Counted from the stretch's first letter, positions 7,336 through 15,251 are shown. The stretch is 33,746 nt of DNA from Candidatus Rifleibacteriota bacterium (GCA_029560455.1 JAKQKW010000230.1:1-33746); one strand, 5' to 3'. Translations and numbers: made by a program. The notes: generated by a model from the letters alone, not told the origin.

Positions 7336-9422
7336 TTCTGCAGGCTCTCAGGTGAAAAGATTGCTTCGACTTCTTCGCGCTGCAGCGTCCGCTGCTTCTG
7401 TAATTTTACTACCAGTTCAGTGAGTTTGCCACGATTCTTTTCGATGAAGTTGCAGACGTCTTTATAAACCTCGTCGATGATCCGGTTGATCTGCGGTGAC
7501 AGTTGCGGCAGATAATACGGGTCGGGCCGGTTGTTCTGGAAAGTGAATTCGCGCGGGGTTCCGGCCATGCCGTAGACGGTTGCCATGTCGGTGGCAATGG
7601 CGGTTGCCTTGCGCAGGTCCTGTGAGGCACCGGTCGAAACTTCGCCGAATATCAGGCGTTCTGCGGCATAACCGCCGAGCGAAATGCCGATCTCGCTGCG
7701 CAGGCGCCCTTCGGTATAAAAGTATGGCCGTCGCGTAACCGATTCGACGAAACCGAGGGCATCGCTGCCACCGGTTTCGAGGGTGATACGGGTTATTTCA
7801 CTCTGACGCCCGTAAAGAAAGAACATCAGGGCATGCCCGGCCTCGTGTGTGGCGACTACTTTTTCTTCGTTGTCAGACAGCTGCGCCTTTTCTACCAGGC
7901 TGTTCAACCAGGCCTGCATCGTTTCTTCATCAGCAGTATCTTTCTGGTGATTGATCAGATAGCGCTTCAGCCCCTTGATCAGAGCACTGAGATGGTCGCC
8001 GGTGTGCGGGGTGCCAAGGTCGGTCGAGCGGCCGGTCCAGCCGGCGAGGCGATCAACCTGGGCATCAGTCATGCCGGTTTCGAACTTTTTGTTGTAAAGA
8101 GCAAGAATGGCACGACGGTCTTCCCATTCGGGGTATGGAATCTCTATCTGGTATTCGAAGCGGCCAGGGCGAAGAAACGCCGGGTCAAGGCTGTCGACGA
8201 AGTTTGTGGTACCGATGATCAGCACCATCTGTTCCTTGCGAAAGCCGTCCATTTCGGTGAGAAGCTGATTGACCATCGAATGCGCCGCCTGCGAGCCACC
8301 GTCAGAAGCGTTGGCACTGCGGGCCTGAGCAATCGAATCAAGTTCATCGAAAACGATTACCGACGGAGCGGTAGCTCTGGCTCTGGCAAACAGGCGGCGA
8401 ATATTGGCTTCGCCCTCGCCTACCCATTTTGATTTCAGTTCCGGGCCGCTGACGATATAGATTGCCGCATTCAACGCTTCGGCGATGCCTTTGGCGAAAA
8501 GAGTTTTACCGGTGCCGGGCGGGCCATGAAAAATCAGACCACGCGGAATGATCGATTCTATTTTGCGAATGGCGTTCTCATCGGTCATCGCGGCGGTAGC
8601 CTGCAACAGATTGAGCACATTCTCGCGAATCTGCTTTTTAACTTTGTCGTAACCGGCAATGTCGCGGCTCAACTCGATTTCTGAGAGAGAGACGCCGCCA
8701 CAGGCGGTATAATCGCGAAGTTCGCGCATATAGTTCGGCAGCATGTCTTTTACGGTCGGGTCATAATCGGCCTTGCGCGAAAAGATACCCATGATCTCGC
8801 GAAATTTAACCGGATTCAGACCTGATACGAATTTAAACATACCCATCAGGTTGATTTTGTCGACAGCAAATTTGCGCGCCTCGATTTCGGTAACCAGGCT
8901 TGCAATGCGATTACGAGCGATGCCGAGCATTTCACAGCGGGCCGGAAAAGCCTGAGAAATCAGCTCAGGCAGTGTAAAATCAGGGTCTTCGAAGGCCACC
9001 AGGTTCAGCATCGGGTTTTCGTGAATGGTGGTCATGATTTCGCGGGCTTCCATGGTCAGGCCGCCCGGCAGCATCGAGGTGATGATATCGAGATACGGCA
9101 GAAAGAAAACCTTATTGGGTTCGGTATTATTCACCAGATCGCGCAGCTGCGCTACGATGCGGCTGAGACGAGTGCCAGGGCCCTGCTGATTTTCGGCGGT
9201 TTCGCGGCCGTCGATAATGCCGATACTCTTGCCATCGGCCGCCAGACGGCGTTTAAGAATCGTCTGCAGATACGGAATTATCTGCTTTTCGCAGCGTATC
9301 AATACCGAAACATCTTCTTTCAGGCGGGCGCAGACGAAGCGCAGCTGGTCCTGATAGCACTGTTCGACGGCATCGAACGGTGAAAGTTTGCGCGGCAGCT
9401 CATTGAGCATGACTTCAAGCAT
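7332..9422 (-). CDS. Soluble FtsH-like AAA+ protease (AAA + M41 peptidase) with N-terminal degenerate AAA-like domain
   Basis: This 696-aa protein has a Walker A GPPGTGKT at 300-307, Walker B VIVFDE at 355-360, and the second region of homology with arginines 418 and 421 (LRPGRF). The M41 peptidase follows with zinc motif HEAGH at 526-530 and a third-ligand Asp602 in GASQDLRKAT, so both activities look intact. Unlike bacterial FtsH there is no N-terminal membrane anchor. Residues 1-250 resemble a second, inactive AAA domain: a strand VFFLPYLDI near 105-113 sits at the Walker B position, but no P-loop is present. That layout recalls Ycf46-type ATPases. Start ATG 9422 follows GGAG. It lies 63 bp after tatC and overlaps the 1016-aa gene by 4 bp. 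It is predicted to be a cytoplasmic unfolding protease at the core of the system. Confidence 0.93.
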   Translation of the reverse strand: MLEVMLNELPRKLSPFDAVEQCYQDQLRFVCARLKEDVSVLIRCEKQIIPYLQTILKRRLAADGKSIGIIDGRETAENQQGPGTRLSRIVAQLRDLVNNTEPNKVFFLPYLDIITSMLPGGLTMEAREIMTTIHENPMLNLVAFEDPDFTLPELISQAFPARCEMLGIARNRIASLVTEIEARKFAVDKINLMGMFKFVSGLNPVKFREIMGIFSRKADYDPTVKDMLPNYMRELRDYTACGGVSLSEIELSRDIAGYDKVKKQIRENVLNLLQATAAMTDENAIRKIESIIPRGLIFHGPPGTGKTLFAKGIAEALNAAIYIVSGPELKSKWVGEGEANIRRLFARARATAPSVIVFDELDSIAQARSANASDGGSQAAHSMVNQLLTEMDGFRKEQMVLIIGTTNFVDSLDPAFLRPGRFEYQIEIPYPEWEDRRAILALYNKKFETGMTDAQVDRLAGWTGRSTDLGTPHTGDHLSALIKGLKRYLINHQKDTADEETMQAWLNSLVEKAQLSDNEEKVVATHEAGHALMFFLYGRQSEITRITLETGGSDALGFVESVTRRPYFYTEGRLRSEIGISLGGYAAERLIFGEVSTGASQDLRKATAIATDMATVYGMAGTPREFTFQNNRPDPYYLPQLSPQINRIIDEVYKDVCNFIEKNRGKLTELVVKLQKQRTLQREEVEAIFSPESLQK

Positions 9423-9485
9423 TATCCATCTCCATCAGGGCGATTTATTTGTCAATATACACAATTTCGCCGCCCGGCGCAAAAC

Positions 9486-10232
9486 TCAGCTGCCGCGGGG
9501 TGCGGCGAAGCGGGCAAGCAACAGACCGAGCTCGAAAAGCAGCCAGGTCGGAATACCCATCAACAGCTGACTGACTGCGTCTGGTGGCGTAAGAATGGCT
9601 GAAAGAATAAAAATCACAACGATAATGACCGCGCGCAGCGATGCCAGCTTTTCATAACTGACGATACCGGTTCGAATCAGAATGAAAACTGCGGCCGGGC
9701 ATTGAAACATGGCACCGAAGCTGATGGCGAGAAGGCCGGTAAGATTGACGAACTGCTCAAAACCGATCGACGGTTCGAGCCAGGCGCTTTGAAACCCGGC
9801 AGAGAAGCTCATAACCAACGGCAGAATCAGTATCATCGCGAAGGCGCCGCCGACAATGAACAGCAGGCAGCTGGCCAGCAGCAGCCCGCCAGCGAGACGC
9901 CTTTCCCTGAGGTAAAGGCCGGGAGCGACGAAACCCCAGACCTGTTTGAGAATATAGGGTGCCGCGACGATAATCGCCAGGTACATCGCCATTTTCAGCT
10001 GCACCAGCAGAGGTTCTACCGGCGAGAAGTAGCGCAGCTTGAGACCGGGCGGGCAGAATCTGCCGACAAGCAGTGCTGTCAGATCGTCAGAAAAATAGAA
10101 AGCCAGCGGAAAAAGCACAACAACGCTGATCAGCGACCTGATGATCGCCCAGCGCAGTTCTTCGAGATGCTCGACGAACGAGCCGTCTTTGTGTTCACCC
10201 TGCAGCATCAGCAACACCTGACCGAGAATCAT
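9486..10232 (-). CDS. tatC: Sec-independent (twin-arginine) protein translocase subunit TatC
   Basis: TatC family: the N-terminal FVEHLEELRWAIIRS is the conserved substrate-recognition segment, followed by six hydrophobic helices and the C-terminal ILTPPDAVSQLLMGIP motif with LLFELGLLLA. The length (248 aa) is normal. The ATG at 10232 has no clear ribosome site. The internal ATG at 10208 (starting MLQGEHKDGSFVEHL) has AGGTG upstream and is an alternative start. TatC is the inner-membrane receptor of the Tat pathway and needs TatA/TatB, which are not in this window. It is the first gene of the minus-strand run and is divergent from a DUF362 protein with a Tat-type signal, a likely substrate. 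Confidence 0.95.
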   Translation of the reverse strand: MILGQVLLMLQGEHKDGSFVEHLEELRWAIIRSLISVVVLFPLAFYFSDDLTALLVGRFCPPGLKLRYFSPVEPLLVQLKMAMYLAIIVAAPYILKQVWGFVAPGLYLRERRLAGGLLLASCLLFIVGGAFAMILILPLVMSFSAGFQSAWLEPSIGFEQFVNLTGLLAISFGAMFQCPAAVFILIRTGIVSYEKLASLRAVIIVVIFILSAILTPPDAVSQLLMGIPTWLLFELGLLLARFAAPRGS

Positions 10233-10277
10233 TACATAAGCACATATATATTCTGCAGCTTCGGCCTATCAGCCGGG

Positions 10278-10327
10278 TTGCTTTTTCTACAGCGATTCGC
10301 TTCGCTCACAAGCTTCCGAAAAAGCAA
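10278..10327. repeat. Inverted repeat (10-bp perfect arms, 30-nt internal segment) upstream of tatC
   Basis: The arms TTGCTTTTTC (10278-10287) and GAAAAAGCAA (10318-10327) are perfectly complementary and extend outward by further G:C pairs with one bulged base. The inner segment contains a second small hairpin (AGCGA-T-TCGCT). On the minus strand it lies 46-95 bp upstream of the tatC start, so it could be a structured leader, a protein-binding site or a remnant of a small palindromic element. There is no T-run after the stem in the tatC direction, so it is not a simple terminator. Confidence 0.6.
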
Positions 10328-10444
10328 TCCCGTCTTCTCGCCTTCGCAATTCTTAATCGACGGGGATAAAGCAAAGAAACTTCAAATGTGTTTTGTGCAT
10401 GCTTGATGATAACAGAGAGGCGGCGAATGAAAAACATCTTTCGT

Positions 10445-10474
10445 TTGACTAACGTCGCCGGTGGAATATATCAT
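10445..10474 (+). promoter_or_regulatory. Putative sigma70-type promoter for the DUF362/polyferredoxin operon
   Basis: A -35-like TTGACT at 10445-10450 is followed by TATATC at 10467-10472 (16-bp spacing) or TATCAT at 10469-10474 (18-bp spacing). It would give a leader of about 65 nt before the ATG at 10546. It was identified by eye only. Confidence 0.45.
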
Positions 10475-10545
10475 TTACTGTGTAAGGTCTTTTGCTGCGC
10501 CTTTTTTCCCTTCTGCTGACACAGCGAATATTACGGGGAGGCACC

Positions 10546-11475
10546 ATGGACAGAAGAAAATTTATCGCTCTCTTGTCGACGATAGCGGCTTCATACAACC
10601 TGAAGTTTCCTCTGGCACTTGCCGCCGAAGAACCGGTTGCAGCAGCTGCTGCAACCACTGGCGGGTTCCCTGATCTTATCGGCGTCGCTGGCGGCACTCC
10701 GGCAGCAATGTTTGACCGGGCGATTGCAGCAGCCGGTGGTATCGAGCGTTTTGTAAAACAGGGGCAGAAGGTTCTTGTCAAGCCGAACATCGGCTGGGAC
10801 AAAAAACCCGAAGAAGGTGCCAACACTTCGCCTGAGCTGGTGAAGCGGATTGTCGAGCTTTGTCTCAAAGCCGGCGCGTCAGAAGTCAGGGTTTTTGACA
10901 ACACCTGCAACCACTGGCAGGCCTGCTATGGCAACAGCGGCATCGAGACTGCAGTCAAAGAGGCCGGTGGCAAAATGCTGATGGCGCACGAAGAGAGCTA
11001 TTTCACTCCGCTTGATGTGCCGGCCGGCAAGGTTCTCAAAAAAACAGCTGTGCATCAGGCCTGGCTCGACAGTGATGTGATCATCAATGTTCCTATTTTG
11101 AAGCATCACGGTGGCGCAAGAATGACCGCCGCCATGAAGAATCTTATGGGTGTCATTTTCGACCGACGCTACTATCACAGCAACGACCTGCACCAGTGCA
11201 TCGCCGATTTCACCACAATTGCGAAAAAGCCGACCCTTAACGTCATTGACGCCTATAATGTCATGATGCGTAACGGACCGCGCGGTGTGTCGACCGATGA
11301 TCTGGTCACCCGCAAAATGCTGCTGCTGTCGACCGACATGGTTGCCATAGACGCAGCTGCCGCCAGAATTCTCGAAGTCGACCAGCAGGAAGTGGCTTAT
11401 ATAGCCAAAGCGGCTGAGCATGGCACTGGCATCAACACGCTCGACAAACTGCGTATCGAGCGTCTGACCTTGTAA
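10546..11475 (+). CDS. DUF362-family protein with twin-arginine signal
   Basis: The ATG at 10546 follows a strong GGGGAGG site and is preferred to the upstream in-frame ATG at 10492. The 309-aa product starts MDRRKFIALLSTIAAS, a Tat-type signal followed by an Ala-rich cleavage region (ALAAEE), so it is probably exported folded. DUF362 features include VLVKPNIGWDKKPEEGANT, a central IINVPILKHHGGARMTAAM segment and MGVIFDRRYYH. The family is often encoded with ferredoxins, and its enzymatic role is not settled. The next gene, 15 bp downstream, is a multi-cluster iron-sulfur membrane protein, so the pair likely forms an envelope redox unit. The divergent tatC supports Tat export. Confidence 0.88.
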   Translation: MDRRKFIALLSTIAASYNLKFPLALAAEEPVAAAAATTGGFPDLIGVAGGTPAAMFDRAIAAAGGIERFVKQGQKVLVKPNIGWDKKPEEGANTSPELVKRIVELCLKAGASEVRVFDNTCNHWQACYGNSGIETAVKEAGGKMLMAHEESYFTPLDVPAGKVLKKTAVHQAWLDSDVIINVPILKHHGGARMTAAMKNLMGVIFDRRYYHSNDLHQCIADFTTIAKKPTLNVIDAYNVMMRNGPRGVSTDDLVTRKMLLLSTDMVAIDAAAARILEVDQQEVAYIAKAAEHGTGINTLDKLRIERLTL

Positions 11476-11490
11476 ACCGGGTTAACTGAA

Positions 11491-13032
11491 ATGCCTTATT
11501 TAAAAAGAGCCCGCCAGTTTCTGGCGCTGGCGGTGTTTGTTGCTTTCGTTCTGATTTTTGTCAGGTTCGACAGTTTTGGCAGCATGCTGGCGGCGGTCGG
11601 GCTACCACAATTCGCACCGGCACTTACCGGGCCTTTCATGTGGTCGTCTGTCGCCGTAATTGTCGGGGTTTTGCTGTTGACGGCGATATTCGGCAGGGTT
11701 TACTGCTCGATCATCTGTCCGCTCGGCCTGATCCAGGATCTGATGCTGCGTCTGCGCCGGCTGATCGACAGATCAGGCTACCGCACTCTGCCGTCTCTCG
11801 CCTGGTTGCATGCGATCATTGCCGCCCTGGTTGGCGGCACCTGGCTGGCCGGGTATATGCTGCCGACCGCTTTATTAGAGCCTTTCGCCGCCGGCGGGCG
11901 CATTCTGGCCGGCATTTTTCAGCCGTTTGCGGCGTTTCTCTTCAAATATAAAAGTTCATTTTTCGGCGACAGTGTCAACTGGCTGGGCATGGCTTCTTTC
12001 AAGCCATTCGATGCAACCGGCACCGCAATAGTAGCGGGCATGGCCCTGCTGCTGTTCTTTCTGTGCTTTCGCTGGGGGCGCGTCTACTGCAATTCGCTCT
12101 GCCCCGTCGGGGCGGTATTGCGTCTGGTTGCCGGTCACTCAATGGTAAAGGTCGTCATTGACCCCGAAAAGTGCGTCAGTTGTGGGGTCTGTGCGAAAAC
12201 CTGCAAAGCCGGCTGCATCGATGCCGCCACAAAGACGATCGATAACTCTCGCTGTATCGCCTGTTTCAACTGCCTCGACACCTGTCGGCTCAACGGCCTC
12301 GTTCTTAAAACCGCCGGCAACAGCAGTGCTTCTATTGCTGCAAACTTTTCAGACACATCAGATGCTGCCCCGGTGTCTGTCATACCAGCCTCCAGTGGCC
12401 GCCGGGCTTTTGTCGGCGGTCTGGCAGCGGCTGCCGCCGGGTATTTTCTGCCGGTCAGATTCCAGTCGGCAGCAGCTGCAGATACGATTCTGCCACCAGG
12501 CGCCGGTAATCACAAAGATTTCAGCAGTCGCTGCATTTCGTGTCACCTCTGTGTCGCCGCCTGCCCTTCATCGGTTATCAGGCCATCTTCACCCGGCACC
12601 GGGCTACGCAGTCTGCAGCAGCCATCACTGGTTTTCGATCTCGGCATGTGCGAGCAGAACTGTAATCTCTGTTCGCAGATCTGCCCGGTAATGGCCATCA
12701 AGCCAATAATGGCCGAACACAAAAAATTTCTCAAAATTGGTGAAGTGGTTTATAAGCAGAATCTCTGCGTCGTCGAAACCAACGGTACCGACTGCGGCGC
12801 CTGCGCTGAACACTGCCCGACCCAGGCGGTGCGCATGGTGCCTTACCGCAACAATCTGATGATCCCGCAGACCGACCCGTCGATATGCATCGGCTGCGGC
12901 AGTTGCGAACACATCTGCCCGGTAAGGCCAGATAAAGCCATTATCGTCAAAGCAGTGGCAGAGCAGACGACAATCACTCTGCCAGAGCAGGAAAAACTCG
13001 CCCCCAAAGCCGAAAACGAATTTCCCTTCTGA
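11491..13032 (+). CDS. Membrane polyferredoxin, NapH-like domain fused to NapG-like ferredoxin domain
   Basis: This 513-aa protein has a NapH/CcoG-like N-terminal half: several membrane helices and two CxxxCP loops (VYCSIICPLG near 70 and VYCNSLCPVG near 199), then two 4Fe-4S motifs (C228/231/234/238 and C255/258/261/265). A linker is followed at 303-320 by GRRAFVGGLAAAAAGYFLPV, which looks like an internal twin-arginine signal. The second half is NapG-like with clusters at C348/351/354/358, C387/391/394/398, C435/438/442 and C466/469/472/476. It probably carries electrons between quinol or cytoplasmic donors and envelope acceptors, with the DUF362 protein as partner. No nitrate reductase genes are nearby, so it is not assigned to Nap. 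Confidence 0.88.
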   Translation: MPYLKRARQFLALAVFVAFVLIFVRFDSFGSMLAAVGLPQFAPALTGPFMWSSVAVIVGVLLLTAIFGRVYCSIICPLGLIQDLMLRLRRLIDRSGYRTLPSLAWLHAIIAALVGGTWLAGYMLPTALLEPFAAGGRILAGIFQPFAAFLFKYKSSFFGDSVNWLGMASFKPFDATGTAIVAGMALLLFFLCFRWGRVYCNSLCPVGAVLRLVAGHSMVKVVIDPEKCVSCGVCAKTCKAGCIDAATKTIDNSRCIACFNCLDTCRLNGLVLKTAGNSSASIAANFSDTSDAAPVSVIPASSGRRAFVGGLAAAAAGYFLPVRFQSAAAADTILPPGAGNHKDFSSRCISCHLCVAACPSSVIRPSSPGTGLRSLQQPSLVFDLGMCEQNCNLCSQICPVMAIKPIMAEHKKFLKIGEVVYKQNLCVVETNGTDCGACAEHCPTQAVRMVPYRNNLMIPQTDPSICIGCGSCEHICPVRPDKAIIVKAVAEQTTITLPEQEKLAPKAENEFPF

Positions 13033-13061
13033 TTTAATAAGACAACAATAAGGAGACAAGT

Positions 13062-13568
13062 ATGAAAAGATCTTTGAGTATTTTTCTCGCCCTTCTGGTA
13101 ACCCTGGGTGCAGCTGATGCCGTCACGGCAAAACCCGGAAAAAAGAAGGCCGGCAACCCGGCTTACCGGCAGCAGAATCCTCAATATTACCGTGAGACCG
13201 GCAGTGAAAAAGAGCCCTGGCTGAAGGTACAGATTTCGATACCAGAAAAGGGCATTCTGCTTCGCCATGCCGATAACATCATCGCCCTGCCGCCGGCACA
13301 GCCGCCGACCGACCAGAGACTTCCTCCCGGTCTGGCAAAGAATGTTGCCCGCGGCAAGCGCCTGCCACCCGGCTGGCAAAAGAAACTCGCCAGAGGCAGA
13401 GTATTTCCTGACAATCTTTATCAGCAGGCGACACCGCTGCCGCCTTACATTCTCTATGAACTGCCGCCGCAGCCGGAAGGCACAATTCTGGTCGCTATCG
13501 GCGGAAAAGTTGTCAGGCTGCTTGAAGCAACGAAAACCATCGCCGATATTTTCGACCTGAAACTCTGA
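13062..13568 (+). CDS. Exported CigR-like (RcnB-type fold) small protein
   Basis: An ATG with AAGGAG upstream encodes 168 aa with a clear Sec signal (MKRSLSIFLALLVTLGAADA). The mature part is basic and proline-rich and contains the duplicated motif LPPGLAKNVARGKR / LPPGWQKKLARGRV at about 87-114. This motif is typical of the CigR/RcnB-like family of periplasmic proteins. A C-terminal ILVAIGGKVVRLLEATKTI strand pair follows, as in the family. The molecular function is not established, although CigR is described as an anti-virulence regulator in Salmonella. It lies 29 bp after the polyferredoxin gene and just before a terminator, so it is likely the last gene of that unit. Confidence 0.75.
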   Translation: MKRSLSIFLALLVTLGAADAVTAKPGKKKAGNPAYRQQNPQYYRETGSEKEPWLKVQISIPEKGILLRHADNIIALPPAQPPTDQRLPPGLAKNVARGKRLPPGWQKKLARGRVFPDNLYQQATPLPPYILYELPPQPEGTILVAIGGKVVRLLEATKTIADIFDLKL

Positions 13569-13601
13569 AACCAGCGGCAAAAGAATTCTAACAGGCGTAA
13601 C

Positions 13602-13643
13602 AGCCGGGGGAAGACGCAAACCAGCCCCCGGCTTATTTTTTTC
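13602..13643 (+). terminator. Rho-independent terminator after the CigR-like gene
   Basis: A 9-bp perfect stem (AGCCGGGGG at 13602-13610 and CCCCCGGCT at 13625-13633) is followed by TATTTTTTTCC. It closes the DUF362/polyferredoxin/CigR-like unit. Confidence 0.88.
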
Positions 13644-13742
13644 CGACATTTTTTTCTGGAATTCCGGGAATTTTTTCTGTATGCTTGCAGGCGCTCCGGC
13701 TGCACTCAGTCAGGAGTAAATTCAGAGTTTTAGAGAGATTGC

Positions 13743-15158
13743 ATGCAAAGTTCAGAAACACAAAGAGATCAATGGGGTTCAAAGCTTGGGTTTATCATGG
13801 CAGCGGCCGGTTCGGCTGTAGGTCTTGGCAACCTCTGGAAGTTTCCTTTTCTGGCCGGGCAGAACGGCGGCGGCGCTTTCGTTCTCGTCTATCTGGTAAT
13901 TCTGTTCGTCGTCGGTTTTACGCTGATGATGGCAGAAATCGCAGTCGGCCGTTACGCTCAGTTGAATGCGATCGGCGCTTACCGCAAAATCAAAGCGAAC
14001 TGGGGTTGGGTCGGCAGCCTGGGTGTGCTCGCCGGGTTTCTGATTCTGTCTTTCTACAGCGTTGTTGGCGGCTGGATCATCAGTTATCTGGTCAAAGCAG
14101 CGTCAGGCAGCTTCAACACCGCTGATGTAACTGTACTTGGCGGCATGTTCAACGAATTTATTTCATCTGCCGGTATGCCAATCTTCTATCATGCGATTTT
14201 TATGCTGATTACCCTCGGAATCGTAATTGGCGGTATTCAGAATGGCATCGAAAAATACTCAAAAATCATGATGCCCTCACTCTTCGTTATACTGGCACTG
14301 GTAATGTTGCGTTCCGTAACCCTCGATGGCGCTATGGAGGGCATCAGATTCTTTCTCACTCCTGACTTCTCAAAAATCAACGGTGGCGTTATCCTGTCGG
14401 CCCTCGGCCAGGTATTCTTCTCTCTCAGCCTGGGCATGGGCTGCATGATCACCTACGGCAGTTACCTCAGTAAAGAAGAGAATATTCCGCAGAGCTCGAT
14501 GATCATACCCCTGATCGATACCGGCGTTGCTCTGCTTGCCGGTCTGGCTATTCTCCCGGCCGTTTTCGCCTTCGGGTTCTCGCCAAGTGCTGGCCCCGGT
14601 CTGCTCTTTATCACCCTGCCGGCGGTTTTCTCTAAAATGCCGATGGGCTCACTCGTTGGCGTTGCCTTTTTCGTTCTGGCGCTGTTTGCCGCCGTTACCT
14701 CATCGATCTCTCTGCTTGAAGTCTGCGTTTCATACGCCGTCGACGAATGGAAATGGACGCGAAAGAAAGCAACCTATCTGATTTCTGCCCTGATCTTCCT
14801 TCTCGGCGTGCCATGTTCACTCAGTCAGGGTCCATGGTCGCACATCACGCTGATCAAAGGAAAAAACATTCTCGACTCGGTAGATTTTCTGGCCACCAAC
14901 GTGCTGTTACCGCTCGGCGGCATTTTCCTGAGTGTTTTCGTTGGCTGGATCTGGGGTCTTTACCGAGAACAGCGCATTCATAAAACCGAAGACGGCAAGA
15001 CCGTCATCACCTGGGAACTGGCCTACACCGATGCCATAAAAGAAGTTACCAACGACGGAAAAATCAATTTCGCTCTCGCTCCGATCTGGGTATTTCTGAT
15101 CAAATGGGTCGCCCCGATTGCCATCGGTATTGTTTTCATACAGGGTGTTTTTGCCTGA
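13743..15158 (+). CDS. Neurotransmitter:sodium symporter (NSS/SNF) family transporter
   Basis: This 471-aa polytopic membrane protein has the family's TM1 signature GSAVGLGNLWKFPFLAGQNG at about 20-39, whose unwound glycines form the substrate and sodium sites in LeuT-like transporters. The helix count (about 11-12) and length are normal for bacterial NSS members. It begins MQSSETQRDQWGSKLGF, the usual cytoplasmic start. Substrates are usually amino acids co-transported with Na+; the exact substrate cannot be read from the sequence. The gene is monocistronic: a terminator lies upstream and another 22 bp downstream. The ribosome site is weak (AGAGAG). Confidence 0.95.
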   Translation: MQSSETQRDQWGSKLGFIMAAAGSAVGLGNLWKFPFLAGQNGGGAFVLVYLVILFVVGFTLMMAEIAVGRYAQLNAIGAYRKIKANWGWVGSLGVLAGFLILSFYSVVGGWIISYLVKAASGSFNTADVTVLGGMFNEFISSAGMPIFYHAIFMLITLGIVIGGIQNGIEKYSKIMMPSLFVILALVMLRSVTLDGAMEGIRFFLTPDFSKINGGVILSALGQVFFSLSLGMGCMITYGSYLSKEENIPQSSMIIPLIDTGVALLAGLAILPAVFAFGFSPSAGPGLLFITLPAVFSKMPMGSLVGVAFFVLALFAAVTSSISLLEVCVSYAVDEWKWTRKKATYLISALIFLLGVPCSLSQGPWSHITLIKGKNILDSVDFLATNVLLPLGGIFLSVFVGWIWGLYREQRIHKTEDGKTVITWELAYTDAIKEVTNDGKINFALAPIWVFLIKWVAPIAIGIVFIQGVFA

Positions 15159-15180
15159 CAGACCCGCAAATCGTTCGACC

Positions 15181-15213
15181 ATGCCGCACCAGTCCTATGG
15201 TGCGGCATTTTTT
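15181..15213 (+). terminator. Rho-independent terminator after the NSS transporter
   Basis: A 10-bp perfect stem (ATGCCGCACC at 15181-15190 and GGTGCGGCAT at 15199-15208) with an 8-nt loop runs into TTTTTTG. Confidence 0.92.
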
Positions 15214-15222
15214 GTCGGGGTA

Positions 15223-15251
15223 TTGCTGTGAAATCTGCGGGTGAGTATAAT
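15223..15251 (+). promoter_or_regulatory. Sigma70-type promoter for the YiiX-like gene
   Basis: TTGCTG at 15223-15228 and a perfect TATAAT at 15246-15251 are separated by 17 bp, giving a leader of about 40 nt before the ATG at 15299. Confidence 0.7.

Larger units (their letters stand above)
10233..10545. other. Divergent intergenic region between tatC and the DUF362 gene
   Basis: This 313-bp gene-free spacer separates two divergent units. Near tatC it holds an AT-rich TATATAT at 10244-10250 (a possible minus-strand -10, without a good -35) and a long inverted repeat at 10278-10327. Near the DUF362 gene it holds a plausible plus-strand promoter at 10445-10474. A 30-codon frame beginning MKNIFRLTN at 10428, with AGAGG upstream, could be a leader peptide, but nothing else supports it. 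Confidence 0.6.

Noticed and set aside
10428..10520. 30-codon frame MKNIFRLTN... with AGAGG upstream in the tatC/DUF362 spacer
   Set aside because: It is too short, overlaps the probable promoter and has no supporting evidence. It is mentioned only as a possible leader peptide.
11491..13032. Assignment as part of a nitrate reductase (nap) operon
   Set aside because: No napA, napB, napD or cytochrome gene is present; only the NapH/NapG-like architecture is shared.
13651..13690. Possible HSF-like or sigma54-like palindrome (GGAATTCC) upstream of the NSS transporter
   Set aside because: It matches no bacterial promoter or operator consensus well enough; chance in an AT-rich stretch is likely.
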